Below, in pieces: positions 15,509 through 26,832 of a DNA stretch of 38,395 nt. A program made the position numbers and the translations under genes. Below the pieces are notes generated by a model. It was not told the DNA's origin. It did no database searches and saw nothing but the letters and a program-made list of their open reading frames with translations. Positions within the stretch are counted from its first letter, which is position 1, and the number at the start of each line of letters is the position of its first letter. Origin of the DNA: Allobosea sp. 12-68-7 (GTDB taxonomy: Bacteria; Pseudomonadota; Alphaproteobacteria; Rhizobiales; Beijerinckiaceae); NCBI GenBank assembly GCA_002279705.1, contig NCCO01000044.1, positions 1 to 38,395 of the forward strand, in the 5' to 3' direction.

Positions 15509-15536
15509 AGTATATCCCAAGACAGCTTGGCGGAAA
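15509..15536 (-). promoter_or_regulatory. Candidate rpoH promoter
   Basis: On the minus strand TATACT (15514-15509) is a good -10 hexamer; TTTCCG (15536-15531), 16 bases upstream, is a weak -35. Transcription from here would give a leader of roughly 155 bases containing both AACCT/AGGTT repeats. This is inference from hexamer matching only. Confidence 0.35.
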
Positions 15537-15559
15537 GTGGGCAACCGAACCAGATCGAC

Positions 15560-16603
15560 TCACAGAGCCGCGAGCGTATCTTGCAACTGCGCAAACTCGG
15601 CCGGCGGATCGGACTCGAACAGCAGTTCCTCCCCGCTCGCCGGATGCTCGAAGCCGAGCACGGCCGCGTGCAGGGCCTGGCGGCCCAGGGCGGTCAGCGC
15701 GTCGCGTGCCGCCTCGGGCAGGCGCACGGCCTTGGTCGCAAAGCCCGAACCGTAGAGCGCGTCGCCCAGCAGGGGGTGGCCGAGATGGCTCATATGGACG
15801 CGGATCTGGTGGGTCCGGCCCGTCTCCAGCCGGCATTCGACCAGGCTCGCCAGCGCCTCGGTCTCCTCGCCGCCCTTGAGCAGCGGCGGATAGCGCTCGA
15901 TCACGGTGTAATGGGTGATCGCCTCGCGCCCGCGATCCTCGCCGACGACCATCATCTTCTCGCGGTTCTTGTTGGAACGCTCGATCTGCGTCGTGATCGT
16001 GCCATGCGCGCGGCGCGGCGCGCCCCAGACGATCGCCAGATAGGCCCGCTGCAGCGGCCCGGTGCGGCCGTGATCGGCGAATTGCTTGGCGAGCTTCTGA
16101 TGCGCGCGGTCGTTCTTGGCGACGACGAGCAGTCCGCTGGTGTCCTTGTCAAGCCGATGCACGATGCCGGGCCGCCGCACCCCGCCGATACCCGAGAGAG
16201 TCTCGCCGCAATGGGCGATCAGCGCGTTGACGAGCGTGCCGTCCTCATGCCCGCCCGCCGGATGCACCACCAGCCCCGCCGGCTTGTCGATGACGATCAG
16301 GTGCTCGTCCTCGAAGACCACCTGCAGCGGGATGTCCTGCCCCACCGGATCGGGCGGCCGCGCCGCCGGGATCACCAGGGCGATCACGTCGCCCTCGGAG
16401 ACCTTGCGCTTGCCGTCGCTGGCGACGACGCCGTTGAGGGTGACGCCGCCCTCCTTGATGACCTGCTGCAGGCGCGCCCGCGAGATCTCGCTGGCGAGCA
16501 TGGCCAGCGCCTTGTCCAGGCGCGCGCCGGCCTGCTCGGGCCCGACATGAAGGGTGGTGCCGGCGCCCGCGGCTCCGGTTTCGTGCGTCGCATCTGAAGT
16601 CAT
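15560..16603 (-). CDS. rluD: RluA-family 23S rRNA pseudouridine synthase (RluD-like)
   Basis: Enzyme that isomerises uridine to pseudouridine in rRNA, most likely at helix 69 of 23S rRNA if RluD. The 347-residue product has an N-terminal S4 RNA-binding domain (about 20-75, GARLDKALAMLASEISRARLQQVIKEGGVTLNG) and the synthase domain with HRLDKDTSGLLVVAKN (catalytic Asp152). The RluA-family ending GRTHQIRVHMSHLGHPLLGD also fits. ATG 16603 is chosen; the in-frame upstream extension is a low-complexity Arg-rich run. It precedes rpoH on the same strand, a conserved alphaproteobacterial pairing. Confidence 0.93.
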   Translation of the reverse strand: MTSDATHETGAAGAGTTLHVGPEQAGARLDKALAMLASEISRARLQQVIKEGGVTLNGVVASDGKRKVSEGDVIALVIPAARPPDPVGQDIPLQVVFEDEHLIVIDKPAGLVVHPAGGHEDGTLVNALIAHCGETLSGIGGVRRPGIVHRLDKDTSGLLVVAKNDRAHQKLAKQFADHGRTGPLQRAYLAIVWGAPRRAHGTITTQIERSNKNREKMMVVGEDRGREAITHYTVIERYPPLLKGGEETEALASLVECRLETGRTHQIRVHMSHLGHPLLGDALYGSGFATKAVRLPEAARDALTALGRQALHAAVLGFEHPASGEELLFESDPPAEFAQLQDTLAAL

Positions 16604-16661
16604 GCCCGACGCTATAGGCCGGGCGGCGCCGCGCCGCACGCCTTTTCGCGTCTCAGAGCGA

Positions 16662-16874
16662 TCAGCCAAACAGGCGGAACTTGCCCTTCTTGTCCTCCAC
16701 CGGCGGCGCCTCGTCGGGCCCGGGATCATCCGGCGCATGGGCGACCGGGAAGATCACCGGCTTGAGCCGCGCATCGGCGGGGGCCGTCACGGCCAGGGCC
16801 TCGGCCGGGCCGGCGGCTTTCGGTTCGGGCTTCGCCTCGGCGGCGGCCTCGGCCTTGGGCGCCGGCTCGGGTGC
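16662..16874 (-). pseudogene. Out-of-frame C-terminal tail of hemY
   Basis: Read one frame over from hemY, this minus-strand segment encodes a plausible HemY tail: a Pro/Ala/Glu-rich stretch ([20 protein letters not shown]), then LKPVIFPVAHAPDDPGPDE and a terminal KGKFRLFG before a TGA at 16664-16662. The PDDPGPDE-type ending is what alphaproteobacterial HemY proteins usually carry, whereas the in-frame ending of the hemY frame is Arg/Pro-rich noise. One base missing from the CCC run at 16877-16875 would explain the split. Confidence 0.7.
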
Positions 16875-18202
16875 GGGAGATCGCCGAGAACGTCATCGAG
16901 CGCCGGCGCCTGGCTGCCCAGCGTCGCCGGCGGCACGGTCCAGACGAAGGCGTCGAGCCGCCCGGAGATCGGCGAGACCGGCATCCAATGGTCGGAGACC
17001 AGCCCGTCGGCGACCCAGGCGGCGTCGCGCGGGGCCCGCGTCGCCCGCGCCAGCCATTCGCGGACGCGACCGGCGGCGCCGTGCTCGGCCTCCTCGAGTT
17101 CGGCCATCAGCAGACAGGCCCGCACCGAGGCCCCGCCCGCCAGCAGCGGCTTCAGCGTGCTGCGGGCCTTGGCGAAGTCGCGGGCATGGATGGCGGCACC
17201 CGCCAGCGCCAGGACGCCCTCCGGATCGGCCGGGCGCAGCTTCGCCAGCGTGGTGGCGCGCACGAGGCGGTCCTGCGCGCTGTCGCCGGGGCGGACATCG
17301 AGATAGGCGCTGGCGAGGTCGGGGTGCGAGACCTCCTTCCAGGCGGCCTCCAGCAGCTTGACCGCCTTGCGGACATCGCCGCGCTCGGCGAGCATCCGCC
17401 CGGCCAGCGCCGCGGCGGGCGTCAGTCCCGGCGCGAGCTTCACGGCCTCGAGGGCCGCTGCGAGGGCCTTTTCCGGCGCGTTGCCGCGGGCTTCCAGCGC
17501 CTCGGCGGCGAGCAGCACGGCGCGCTGGCGCTTGGCGTCCGCCTTGTCGGCGAGGCGCAGCGCGGCGCGGCGCTCGACGGCGGTGCGCGCCGCCTGCCAG
17601 TCGCCGGCATTGGTGTGGAAATCGAGCAGCGCGTCATTGGCCCAGGCCAGCGAGGGCGAGCGCCGGACGGCGTCGTCCGCGAAGGCGCGCGCCGCCGCCA
17701 TGTCGCCCCGGCGCTTGGCCTCGACGAAGAGCCCGCGCAGGCCGAGCACCCGCGTCTCGGGCTTGTCGAGCATGGCCTTGAAGGCGGCCTCCGCCCGGCC
17801 GCGATCACCCGAGAGCTGGGCCGCCTGGGCTTCGAGCAGCAGGGTCAGCGGCTCGCTGCCGGCATAGCGGCGGGCATCGACGGCATGGCGGCCGGCAGCG
17901 ACGGGATCACCCGCGCCGATCGCGACCATGCCGCGGGAGACGGCCTCGAAGCCGCGCGCCCGGCGCCGCGCCCGCGAGGCGAAGCTGAAGGCGCTCGGCA
18001 GGCCCAGAAAGAAGCGCAGCAGGCCAAAGCCCAGCATCGTCAGCAGCGCGAGCACGACCACGGCGATCACCGCCAGCGCGACGCTGGTGTCGATCCGCCA
18101 GCCCTGCCAGACGACCGAGACCTCGCCCGGCCGGTCGGCCAGCCAGACGGCACCGACGGCGAGGGCGGCGAAGACGGCGAGATAGAGCAGTACGCGAACC
18201 AT
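16787..18202 (-). CDS. hemY: HemY-type TPR membrane protein, C-terminus out of frame
   Basis: Inner-membrane protein of the proteobacterial HemY family found in heme biosynthesis loci; exact role unknown. It is not the protoporphyrinogen oxidase also called HemY in Gram-positives. The 471 residues read in frame show two N-terminal helices (about 4-22 and 40-67), the HemY_N segment [10 protein letters not shown], then TPR-like helical repeats to about residue 400 and the family signature [32 protein letters not shown]. After LDDVLGDLP the frame turns into a spurious Arg/Pro tail; the true tail appears in another frame to 16662. GGAGG lies nine bases before the ATG, and the hemD-mitofilin stop is 16 bp upstream, so the two are co-transcribed. 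Confidence 0.85.
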   Translation of the reverse strand: MVRVLLYLAVFAALAVGAVWLADRPGEVSVVWQGWRIDTSVALAVIAVVVLALLTMLGFGLLRFFLGLPSAFSFASRARRRARGFEAVSRGMVAIGAGDPVAAGRHAVDARRYAGSEPLTLLLEAQAAQLSGDRGRAEAAFKAMLDKPETRVLGLRGLFVEAKRRGDMAAARAFADDAVRRSPSLAWANDALLDFHTNAGDWQAARTAVERRAALRLADKADAKRQRAVLLAAEALEARGNAPEKALAAALEAVKLAPGLTPAAALAGRMLAERGDVRKAVKLLEAAWKEVSHPDLASAYLDVRPGDSAQDRLVRATTLAKLRPADPEGVLALAGAAIHARDFAKARSTLKPLLAGGASVRACLLMAELEEAEHGAAGRVREWLARATRAPRDAAWVADGLVSDHWMPVSPISGRLDAFVWTVPPATLGSQAPALDDVLGDLPHPSRRPRPRPPPRRSPNRKPPARPRPWP

Positions 18203-18218
18203 GGACCCCTATCCTCCG

Positions 18219-20231
18219 TCAGCCGGCCGCGCCGAGCGCGGCCACTGCATCCTGTGCGATGGTGGCGATCGCGGCATCCGCCGCCGCCCGCTTGCGCAGC
18301 GCCTCGCCGAACTCGGCACTGGCGCGGCGCGCCGGCTCGGGCAGCTGCGCCCAGGCGGCGGCCGCCGTGCCGTTGTCACCCCGGGCGATGGCATTCTCGA
18401 TCCGCGTCGGCAGCGTCGCCGGATCGTTCGCACCGGTGTCGCCAATGGGGCGGATGCTGATGACGCGGCTGGCGAGCGCGACCAGCCTGTCCTGCCAGCC
18501 GGCCGAGGCCGGCGTGAGCTCGCGGGCATACATCGCCCGGTGCGTGCGCAGCTGCGCCAGAAGCGCGTCCTTCGTCGGGGCGCCCGTGGCTGCGACGGCG
18601 TTCAGCGCCGCGATCTGCTCGGGCGAGCCACCGCCCTTGGCCAGCGCCGCGACATCGGCGGCGAAGGGCCGGCCCGAGGCCAGTGCGCCTCTCACCCGCT
18701 CGGCCAGCGCGCTGGCGCGTTCGAGCTGCTGGCCGACGGCCGCAACCGCGGTCTCCGCCCGCTTCGCCTGGGCGTTCAGCTCGGCCAGCGCGGCGGCATC
18801 GGGGCTGCGAGCACCCGCGACCTCGTTGACCCGCGCCATCGCGCCCTGCGCCGCGGCACCCGCCTGGGCGGCGGCCTCGGAGGCGGCGGCAGCCTTCCTG
18901 TCCAGATCGGTGGCGGCGCTCTGCAGCGTGTCGAGACGGCTCTTCAGCTGCGCGACCTGCTCGGGCGTCACCGCGGGCGTCATGCGCGTCTGGACCAGCA
19001 GCACCAGCCCGGCCCCGACGACGCCACCGACCAGCCCCGCCAGCAGCAGCGACGGCAGCCGCGAAGGCGCGGTTGCGGGGGCCGCAGTGGCGGGTTGCGG
19101 TTCCAGGCGCGGGGCCTCCGCATGGGCCGCCGGCTCGGCGTTGGTCGCACCCGGATATTCGCGCGGCAGCGCCTCGGTGGGCAGGACCGCCTCTGGCGGG
19201 ACATCGCTGCCGGGCTCGCCCGCCTGTGGGGCGGGCGCGACGACGGCAGGCATCTCCTCAGCGGCTGGTGTTGCCTCGACGGGCGCAGCGGGCTCCGGCG
19301 CCGGCGGCGTCACCTCCGTCGCAGTCGCCTCGACCGTCGGCGGAGTCCGGCCGGAGCGCGGCCCGGACTTGCCTTTTCGCGTGCCGGCGCTCTCCGGCTT
19401 CTCGTCCGAGGGGCCGGCAGCCTGGCCGTCCGGCTTAACGGGATCGTTCATCGCGTCCTTGTCCGTCTCGACGCCCGACGGCGCAACATCGCCTTGTGTA
19501 GCATCCTCGCCGCGGCGATTGCGAGCGGACACTTGGTCCAGCGCCGCCAGCAGCGCCGCCTCCTCAGGATGCTCGGCCACCAGCACGGTGCTGGCACCGG
19601 CCGCGATCAGCGGAGCGGCGACGTCGGCCGAGAGCGCGACATGCGTCAGGTCGAGCAGCGGTTCGAGCACGCCGGCCTCGCGGGCCAAAGCGAGGCCGGT
19701 GCGCGCGCCCCTCGCCGAGTAATGCAGCGCGCCGTCGACGCCGCCCTCGCGCAAAGCCGTCGCCGCCTGCGCCGGCAAGACCGGCACCGCCTCGGCCGCA
19801 TAGGTGATCCAGGTCGCCACCGCGCAACCGGCCTGAATCAGGCGCTCGCCGACATCCTCGTGCCGGTCGCGCCCGACGATCAGGAGGACCCGCGCCGGGA
19901 CGGGCAGGGTGTCGCGGACGAGCGCGATCAGATCGTCGCGATTGCCGCCGGCACTGCGCGAATCCGCGAACCCCGCCTCGCGCACCTTGCTGGCCGTGCG
20001 GCTTCCGACGCTGAACACCGGCAGCGACCGCATCGAGGCCGGCAGATCGGCCAGCGCGGCCACCGCATTGCCGCTGGTCAGGACGAGCGCGGAGAAAGGG
20101 CCCTCCGGCGCCGGCTCCGGCAGTCGCGACACGGCAAAGAGCGGCGCCGAAACCGGCTCGTGGCCATGGACGCGCAACGCGGCGGCGGTGCGTTCGGCCT
20201 CGGCCGGCGGTCGGAACACGAAGATGCGCAT
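18219..20231 (-). CDS. hemD: Fused uroporphyrinogen-III synthase (HemD) and mitofilin/Mic60-like protein
   Basis: One uninterrupted 670-residue frame. Residues 1-~235 are HemD-like ([53 protein letters not shown]), the enzyme that closes hydroxymethylbilane to uroporphyrinogen III. After a short linker the frame continues, with no stop, into a mitofilin-type protein. That part has an acidic/Pro-rich segment (261-390), one membrane helix (about 392-414, [21 protein letters not shown]), an Ala-rich coiled coil (about 420-520) and a C-terminal domain as in COG4223. An internal ATG at 19451 with AAGGA four bases upstream could also give the mitofilin part alone. In relatives these are usually two genes. 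hemY follows after 16 bp; no hemC lies upstream. Confidence 0.82.
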   Translation of the reverse strand: MRIFVFRPPAEAERTAAALRVHGHEPVSAPLFAVSRLPEPAPEGPFSALVLTSGNAVAALADLPASMRSLPVFSVGSRTASKVREAGFADSRSAGGNRDDLIALVRDTLPVPARVLLIVGRDRHEDVGERLIQAGCAVATWITYAAEAVPVLPAQAATALREGGVDGALHYSARGARTGLALAREAGVLEPLLDLTHVALSADVAAPLIAAGASTVLVAEHPEEAALLAALDQVSARNRRGEDATQGDVAPSGVETDKDAMNDPVKPDGQAAGPSDEKPESAGTRKGKSGPRSGRTPPTVEATATEVTPPAPEPAAPVEATPAAEEMPAVVAPAPQAGEPGSDVPPEAVLPTEALPREYPGATNAEPAAHAEAPRLEPQPATAAPATAPSRLPSLLLAGLVGGVVGAGLVLLVQTRMTPAVTPEQVAQLKSRLDTLQSAATDLDRKAAAASEAAAQAGAAAQGAMARVNEVAGARSPDAAALAELNAQAKRAETAVAAVGQQLERASALAERVRGALASGRPFAADVAALAKGGGSPEQIAALNAVAATGAPTKDALLAQLRTHRAMYARELTPASAGWQDRLVALASRVISIRPIGDTGANDPATLPTRIENAIARGDNGTAAAAWAQLPEPARRASAEFGEALRKRAAADAAIATIAQDAVAALGAAG

Positions 20232-20435
20232 GCGCTGTCCTTCTCGCTCGGGCCCATGTCGCCCGCCCTCGCCGCCATCCATCCCGCGCCGCGCCGCGTC
20301 ACGCAAGACGCCGCCCCCTTGGCCTTCGGGCCACTCGCGCACTATAGGTGGGCACCACCGGTCCGCTGCTGCCGGACGAAAACCCGCCGGCTTCGCGCCC
20401 CTCGCCATCCCGTTGCCGAGACCCATCGATCGATC

Positions 20436-21509
20436 ATGCGTGTTTTGGGCATAGAGACGACTTGTGACGAGACCGCGGCTGCGATCGTCTCGGTCGAGCG
20501 CTCCGGCGAGGTCAGGATCCTCTCCAACGAAGTGCTGAGCCAGATCGCCGCCCACGCCGCCTATGGCGGGGTCGTCCCGGAGATCGCCGCGCGCGCCCAT
20601 GTCGAGGCGATCGACCGGATCGTCGCCCGCGCCTTCGAGTCCGCCGGCCTCGAGCCCGACGAGATCGACGCCGTCGCGGCGGCCGCCGGCCCCGGCCTCG
20701 TAGGCGGCGTCATGGTCGGCCTGACCACCGCCAAGGCGATCGCGCTGGTCACGGGCAAGCCCTTCATCGCCGTCAATCATCTCGAGGCGCATGCGCTGAC
20801 GGCCCGGCTGACCGACAATCTCGCCTTTCCCTATCTGCTGCTGCTCGTCTCGGGCGGGCATACCCAGTTGCTCGCCGTGCGCGGCGTCGGCGATTATCTC
20901 AAGCTCGGCGGCACCATCGACGACGCCGTCGGCGAGGCCTTCGACAAGATCGCCAAGATGCTCGGCCTGCCCTATCCGGGCGGCCCCTCGGTCGAGCGCG
21001 AGGCGGCCAAGGGCGATCCCGAGCGCTTCGATTTCCCGCGGCCGATGCAGGGCCGGCCCAACCCGGATTTCTCGCTCTCGGGGTTGAAGACGGCGGTGCG
21101 GCTCGTGGCCGAGCGGATTGCGCCGCTCTCCGACCGCGACGTCGCCGATCTCTGCGCCTCCTTCCAGGCCGCGATCGTCGACGTTCTGGTCGACCGGACG
21201 CGCGCGGGCATGCGGGCCTGCGCCGCGGCCGGCGTCACGGCGAGCGCGCTGGTCGTCGCCGGCGGCGTGGCGGCCAACCAGCCGATCCGGCGCGGCCTGA
21301 CGCGGCTGGCCACCGAGGCCGGGCTGGCGATGATCGCCCCGCCCTTGCATCTGTGCGGCGACAATGGCGCGATGATCGCCTGGGCGGGAATCGAGCGGCT
21401 GCGGCTCGGCCTCGTCGACGACATGAGCGCGCTCGCCCGTCCGCGCTGGCCGCTGGACGAGCTGAAGCCGGGCGGAGATGCGGCAGCGGCCACCGGCGCC
21501 ACCGGATGA
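20436..21509 (+). CDS. tsaD: tRNA N6-threonylcarbamoyladenosine synthesis protein TsaD
   Basis: Catalytic subunit that transfers the threonylcarbamoyl group to A37 of ANN-decoding tRNAs, working with TsaB, TsaE and TsaC. The 357-residue product begins with the family hallmark [16 protein letters not shown]. It has the metal-binding NHLEAHA (His115, His119), [12 protein letters not shown], the [18 protein letters not shown] segment and [12 protein letters not shown] near the C-terminus. The start is fixed by the hallmark N-terminus. It is divergent from the hemD-mitofilin gene, and its TGA overlaps the gpsA ATG (ATGA), so it is translationally coupled to gpsA. Confidence 0.97.
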   Translation: MRVLGIETTCDETAAAIVSVERSGEVRILSNEVLSQIAAHAAYGGVVPEIAARAHVEAIDRIVARAFESAGLEPDEIDAVAAAAGPGLVGGVMVGLTTAKAIALVTGKPFIAVNHLEAHALTARLTDNLAFPYLLLLVSGGHTQLLAVRGVGDYLKLGGTIDDAVGEAFDKIAKMLGLPYPGGPSVEREAAKGDPERFDFPRPMQGRPNPDFSLSGLKTAVRLVAERIAPLSDRDVADLCASFQAAIVDVLVDRTRAGMRACAAAGVTASALVVAGGVAANQPIRRGLTRLATEAGLAMIAPPLHLCGDNGAMIAWAGIERLRLGLVDDMSALARPRWPLDELKPGGDAAAATGATG

Positions 21510-22519
21510 GCAGCACCGGGAGCCTCCAGACGATCGGCATCGTCGGCGCCGGTGCCTATGGCGCCGCGCTCGCCCTGGCCGCCGCCCGGGCTGGCCGCGA
21601 CGTGCTGCTCTGGGCCCGCGACGCGACGGCGGTCGAGGCGATCGCGCACACCCGGCAGGCGCCGCGCCTGCCGGGTGTGACGCTGCCCGACAGCGTCTCC
21701 GCCACGGCCTCTCTCTCCGACCTCCTCGCGGCGGACGCCCTGCTGCTGACCGTGCCGACCCAGAGCCTGCGGCAGGCCTGCGAGGCGCTTTCCCCCCGGT
21801 TGCCGGCCGACCGGCCGGTGATCTCCGCCGCCAAGGGCATCGAGCAGCGGACAGGGCTGTTCACCACCCAGATCATCGCGCAGGCGCTGCCGGGCGCCCG
21901 GCCCGCCATCCTCTCCGGCCCGAGCTTCGCAGCCGATATCGGCAAGGGCCTGCCGACCGCGGTGACGCTCGCCGCCACGGACGCGACGCTCGCGCAGGCC
22001 CTGGCCGAGGCGCTGAGTTCGCCGGCTTTCCGCATCTATCACAGCGCCGACCCCCGCGGCGTCGAGATCGGGGGGGCCGCCAAGAATGTGCTCGCCATCG
22101 CGGCGGGGATCACGATCGGTCTCGGCTATGGCGAGAGCGCGCGTGCGGCGCTGGTCGCCCGGGGCTTCGCGGAGCTGCGCCGCTTCGGCCAGGCGCACGG
22201 CGCCCAAGGCGAGACGCTGATGGGTCTCTCGGGGCTCGGCGACGTCGTGCTGAGCTGCGCCTCTGCGCAATCGCGCAACTTCGCCTTCGGGCTCGCGCTC
22301 GGCCAGGGCCGCAGCGTCATTGACGCAGCCGGCGGCACTCTGGCGGAAGGCGCCTTCACCGCCCAGATACTGGCGCAGATGGCGCAGGCCGGCGGGGTCG
22401 ACATGCCGATCGCGGAAGCGGTCGCCGGCATCATCGACGGCACGATCGGCGTGCGCGAGGCGGTCACCGGGCTGCTCGCCCGGCCGCTGCGGGCCGAACG
22501 GGAACGGGAGAGCGAGTGA
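21506..22519 (+). CDS. gpsA: NAD(P)-dependent glycerol-3-phosphate dehydrogenase
   Basis: Cytoplasmic enzyme reducing dihydroxyacetone phosphate to sn-glycerol-3-phosphate for phospholipid synthesis. The 337-residue product has the Rossmann motif GAGAYG (14-19), SAAKGIE (Lys110), LSGPSFA (137-142) and the substrate-binding catalytic lysine in [14 protein letters not shown] (Lys193). [12 protein letters not shown] and EGAFTAQ follow in the C-terminal helical domain. ATG 21506 overlaps the tsaD stop. Its own TGA overlaps the next gene's ATG region, so tsaD-gpsA-hypothetical form one unit. Its product feeds the pathway in which plsC, elsewhere in the window, acts later. Confidence 0.96.
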   Translation: MSSTGSLQTIGIVGAGAYGAALALAAARAGRDVLLWARDATAVEAIAHTRQAPRLPGVTLPDSVSATASLSDLLAADALLLTVPTQSLRQACEALSPRLPADRPVISAAKGIEQRTGLFTTQIIAQALPGARPAILSGPSFAADIGKGLPTAVTLAATDATLAQALAEALSSPAFRIYHSADPRGVEIGGAAKNVLAIAAGITIGLGYGESARAALVARGFAELRRFGQAHGAQGETLMGLSGLGDVVLSCASAQSRNFAFGLALGQGRSVIDAAGGTLAEGAFTAQILAQMAQAGGVDMPIAEAVAGIIDGTIGVREAVTGLLARPLRAERERESE

Positions 22520-22854
22520 TGGCGGGCGACTGGTCTGATCTGACGAAGCGGGTGGCGCGCGGCATCGCCGAGGTGCGCAAGACGACCGGCTCGGACCTCG
22601 TCGCCGAGAGCGAGCCCGTGCCGCTGGCGGGCCGCATCGCCCAGCCGGTGATCCAGCATCGCCGCCGCCGGGCGGAGGGCACGCATCGCTTCGTGCTGAT
22701 CCTGCCCTTCGGCGAGGGCGAGGTCCGTGTCGAACTCGACCCTCAGGACTACGCCGCGCTGACCCGCGAGATGGTGCGCTTCTGGAACGTGCAGGGGCCG
22801 GAAGCCTCGAAGCCTCCGGTGCCGCTGGCACAGGCGGCGGAGCAGGACGACTGA
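22519..22854 (+). CDS. Small hypothetical protein downstream of gpsA
   Basis: A 111-residue acidic-and-basic soluble protein that I do not recognise. It starts [27 protein letters not shown] and has a short beta-rich middle (THRFVLILPFGEGEVRVELDPQDYAAL), ending EQDD. No signal peptide or membrane helix. The ATG overlaps the gpsA stop (GTGATG), which supports real translation. A YciI-type protein is often found at this position in relatives, but this sequence does not look like YciI. Confidence 0.72.
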   Translation: MAGDWSDLTKRVARGIAEVRKTTGSDLVAESEPVPLAGRIAQPVIQHRRRRAEGTHRFVLILPFGEGEVRVELDPQDYAALTREMVRFWNVQGPEASKPPVPLAQAAEQDD

Positions 22855-22929
22855 GCGCGCGCCCATAGGCATCCGGCCCGGATTTCGCTATCGACCGGTC
22901 TCGTCCACGCCACCCCGCGAGAGCACGCC

Positions 22930-23337
22930 ATGGCCCATTGGCTCGTCAAATCCGAACCCTCGAAATGGTCCTGGGACCAGCAGGTCGCGGCCGGCGCGGC
23001 CGGCACCCATTGGGACGGCGTCAAGAACCACACCGCCAAGCTCAACCTGATGGGCATGAAGCAGGGCGAGCAGGTCTTCTTCTACCATTCCAACGAGGGG
23101 CTCGAGGTCGTCGGCATCGTCGAGGTCATCAAGGAGGCCTATATCTGGATCCCCGGCGAGCCCTGGGTGCTGGTCGATTTCAAGGCGGTGAAGCCGCTGC
23201 CCAAGCCCGTCAGCCTCGCCCAAGTCAAGGCCGAGCCGAAGCTCGCCGCGATGTCGCTGGTGAAATCCTTCCGCCTCTCGGTGCAGCCGGTCACCGACGC
23301 CGAATGGGACATCGTCTGCAGGATGGGCGGGCTGTAG
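22930..23337 (+). CDS. EVE domain protein
   Basis: A 135-residue EVE-domain protein of the THYN1-like group. EVE domains share the PUA-like fold and are thought to bind modified nucleic acid bases; the bacterial role is unknown. Family features are MAHWLVKSEPSKWSWDQQ at the start, THWDGVKNHTAKLNLMGMK, GEQVFFYHSNEG (about 46-57) and VDFKAVKPLPKPVSLAQVK. The whole protein is one domain, of normal length. It follows the gpsA unit by 75 bp and precedes a dispersed repeat and the convergent DUF2235 gene. Confidence 0.92.
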   Translation: MAHWLVKSEPSKWSWDQQVAAGAAGTHWDGVKNHTAKLNLMGMKQGEQVFFYHSNEGLEVVGIVEVIKEAYIWIPGEPWVLVDFKAVKPLPKPVSLAQVKAEPKLAAMSLVKSFRLSVQPVTDAEWDIVCRMGGL

Positions 23338-23378
23338 GCCGGGCGTGACTGCCGGCATCTCTGGGAAACACGTCGACA

Positions 23379-23471
23379 ATTCCGGGCTTGCCCCGGAATC
23401 CATCCGAGGGATCCGGAACTCTACGATGGATCCCGGAACGGCGCCGCTTCGCGGCTTGGCCGGGACGACGT
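23379..23471. repeat. Composite dispersed palindromic repeat
   Basis: About 93 bp with three parts: hairpin ATTCCGGG-CTTGC-CCCGGAAT (23379-23399), inverted pair ATCCATC and GATGGAT (23398-23404, 23425-23431), and a third stem around GCCGCTTCGCGGC. It fills the gap between the convergent EVE and DUF2235 genes and looks like the REP-type elements elsewhere in the window. Confidence 0.75.
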
Positions 23472-23498
23472 CGCGTTTCAGGCGGAGATCCGTCTGCC

Positions 23499-24626
23499 CT
23501 AGGGGTAGAGATGGCCGTAGTCGGGATGCGTCCGCAACGCCTGCGGACGATAGGGCCGTTTCTCGTCGAGGATCGGCACGGCGGGCGCCCTGAAGCGGGG
23601 CGGCACCGTGTCGAACACCGGCCGTCCCGCCTGCGAGCGCCTCGGAGGAATGAAGGCCTCCCGCGTGCCGGGCGTGAACGGGATCCAGCCGCTCCGGAGC
23701 TGGTCGTGCTGCTTCCCGAGCGGGTCCGGCGCCAGCGAGGCGGGCAACGCCGGGTCGACGATCAGCGGCTGCGGGATCGCGGTCGCCTCGGTCAGCATCC
23801 AGTCCAGCGTGATGTCGGACAGGCCCATCTTCAGCCCGTAGCCGCCACCGACATCGGTGTGGACGCCAGCGAACCAGACCTGCTTGATCCGGTCGGGATT
23901 GGCCGCATCCTCCTCCCACAGTTCGGGCGCGAAGGTCTTGCGGTTCTCGTCGATGGCCAGCGCCTGGCGGCCATAGGGGACGCCCGGGTTCAGCCGGTTG
24001 TTGTTGAAGCTGTGCCGGCCGAGCGTGAAGCTGTTCAAGCCCTTGACGCCGAGCGCCCGCACCGTGTCCCAGACGCCGACGAAAGTCGGGGTAAACTCCT
24101 GCGAGTCGTAGCGCCGCCGGAACGCCGCCGCGGCCTCGTGCCGCTTCGTCTCGTCGCGCTCCTGATAGACGCGCGTCACCGCCTCTTCGGCGATGGCGCG
24201 GACCTCGTGCGCGAGGCTGCGCTGCAATTCGCTCCAGCCCGTGAGCTTCGGCAGGCCGGGCGGCACACCGCACAGGCCGATGGCGCCGCCCAGGCTGCGG
24301 ACGGTGTAGGCGCCCCGGCTGAAGCCGAAGAGGAAGACCTGGTCGCCGGGCTGGTAGCTCAGCAGCAGCGCCGTGTAGCAGTCGACGATGTTGGTGGTGA
24401 TGCCGTAGCCCGTGGCCTGGGACAGGATGTTGAGGGCACGGCGGACGAGCCCCGGTTTCTCGCCGTCGGGATGGGCGCCGAGCCCCGGATCGTAGAAGCA
24501 GATCTGCCGCGCGGGATCGGCATCGCGCGTGAACTTGTAGAGCCGGTAGACATTCGTCCAGTTGATCGGGTTGTCGCCACCGGCCTGCCCCGTGCCGTCC
24601 GAGAAGATGCAGATGTTCCTGGCCAT
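23499..24626 (-). CDS. DUF2235 alpha/beta-hydrolase (Tle1-type phospholipase-like)
   Basis: Predicted serine hydrolase of the DUF2235 family, which includes type VI secreted phospholipase effectors of the Tle1 group as well as housekeeping members. The 375-residue product starts MARNICIFSDGTGQ (the family's first strand), and has the nucleophile elbow GFSRG (101-105, Ser103), GVWDTVRALG and a GVHTDVGGGY segment likely holding the catalytic His/Asp. No signal peptide. No VgrG, PAAR or immunity gene adjoins it, so an effector role is not supported here. ATG 24626 is chosen over an upstream start at 24680. It is divergent from acs with 239 bp between starts. Confidence 0.88.
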   Translation of the reverse strand: MARNICIFSDGTGQAGGDNPINWTNVYRLYKFTRDADPARQICFYDPGLGAHPDGEKPGLVRRALNILSQATGYGITTNIVDCYTALLLSYQPGDQVFLFGFSRGAYTVRSLGGAIGLCGVPPGLPKLTGWSELQRSLAHEVRAIAEEAVTRVYQERDETKRHEAAAAFRRRYDSQEFTPTFVGVWDTVRALGVKGLNSFTLGRHSFNNNRLNPGVPYGRQALAIDENRKTFAPELWEEDAANPDRIKQVWFAGVHTDVGGGYGLKMGLSDITLDWMLTEATAIPQPLIVDPALPASLAPDPLGKQHDQLRSGWIPFTPGTREAFIPPRRSQAGRPVFDTVPPRFRAPAVPILDEKRPYRPQALRTHPDYGHLYP

Positions 24627-24865
24627 GATCGCCCCTACCGCCACGACGGGGAACGCTACGCCATCCCCGTAAAAACGCAATCATAGGTTGTGGACGCAGG
24701 GGAGGGGACAAGCCTCTCTCCCCCGAAAGTGCGAGGCCGCGCGGCTTGCTGCGCCACGCCATCCTCCTATGATGCCGGCAGCGAACAAGAGGCCCGGCCG
24801 CGGTCGTCCGCACCACCGCAAGGCCCAAGTCTATCGTAAGGCCCAAGCCTGGGGAGGCGCCTGCC

Positions 24866-26818
<1,953 letters not shown>

Positions 26819-26832
26819 GGGGTCTGGGACCC

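Noticed and set aside
18201-21509. 1102-residue plus-strand frame
   Set aside because: Only 20436-21509 (TsaD) is real; the upstream part is antisense of the hemD-mitofilin gene and lacks family features.
23499-24626. DUF2235 protein as a type VI secretion effector with immunity partner
   Set aside because: No VgrG, PAAR, adaptor or immunity-type gene is adjacent; neighbours are an EVE gene and acs.
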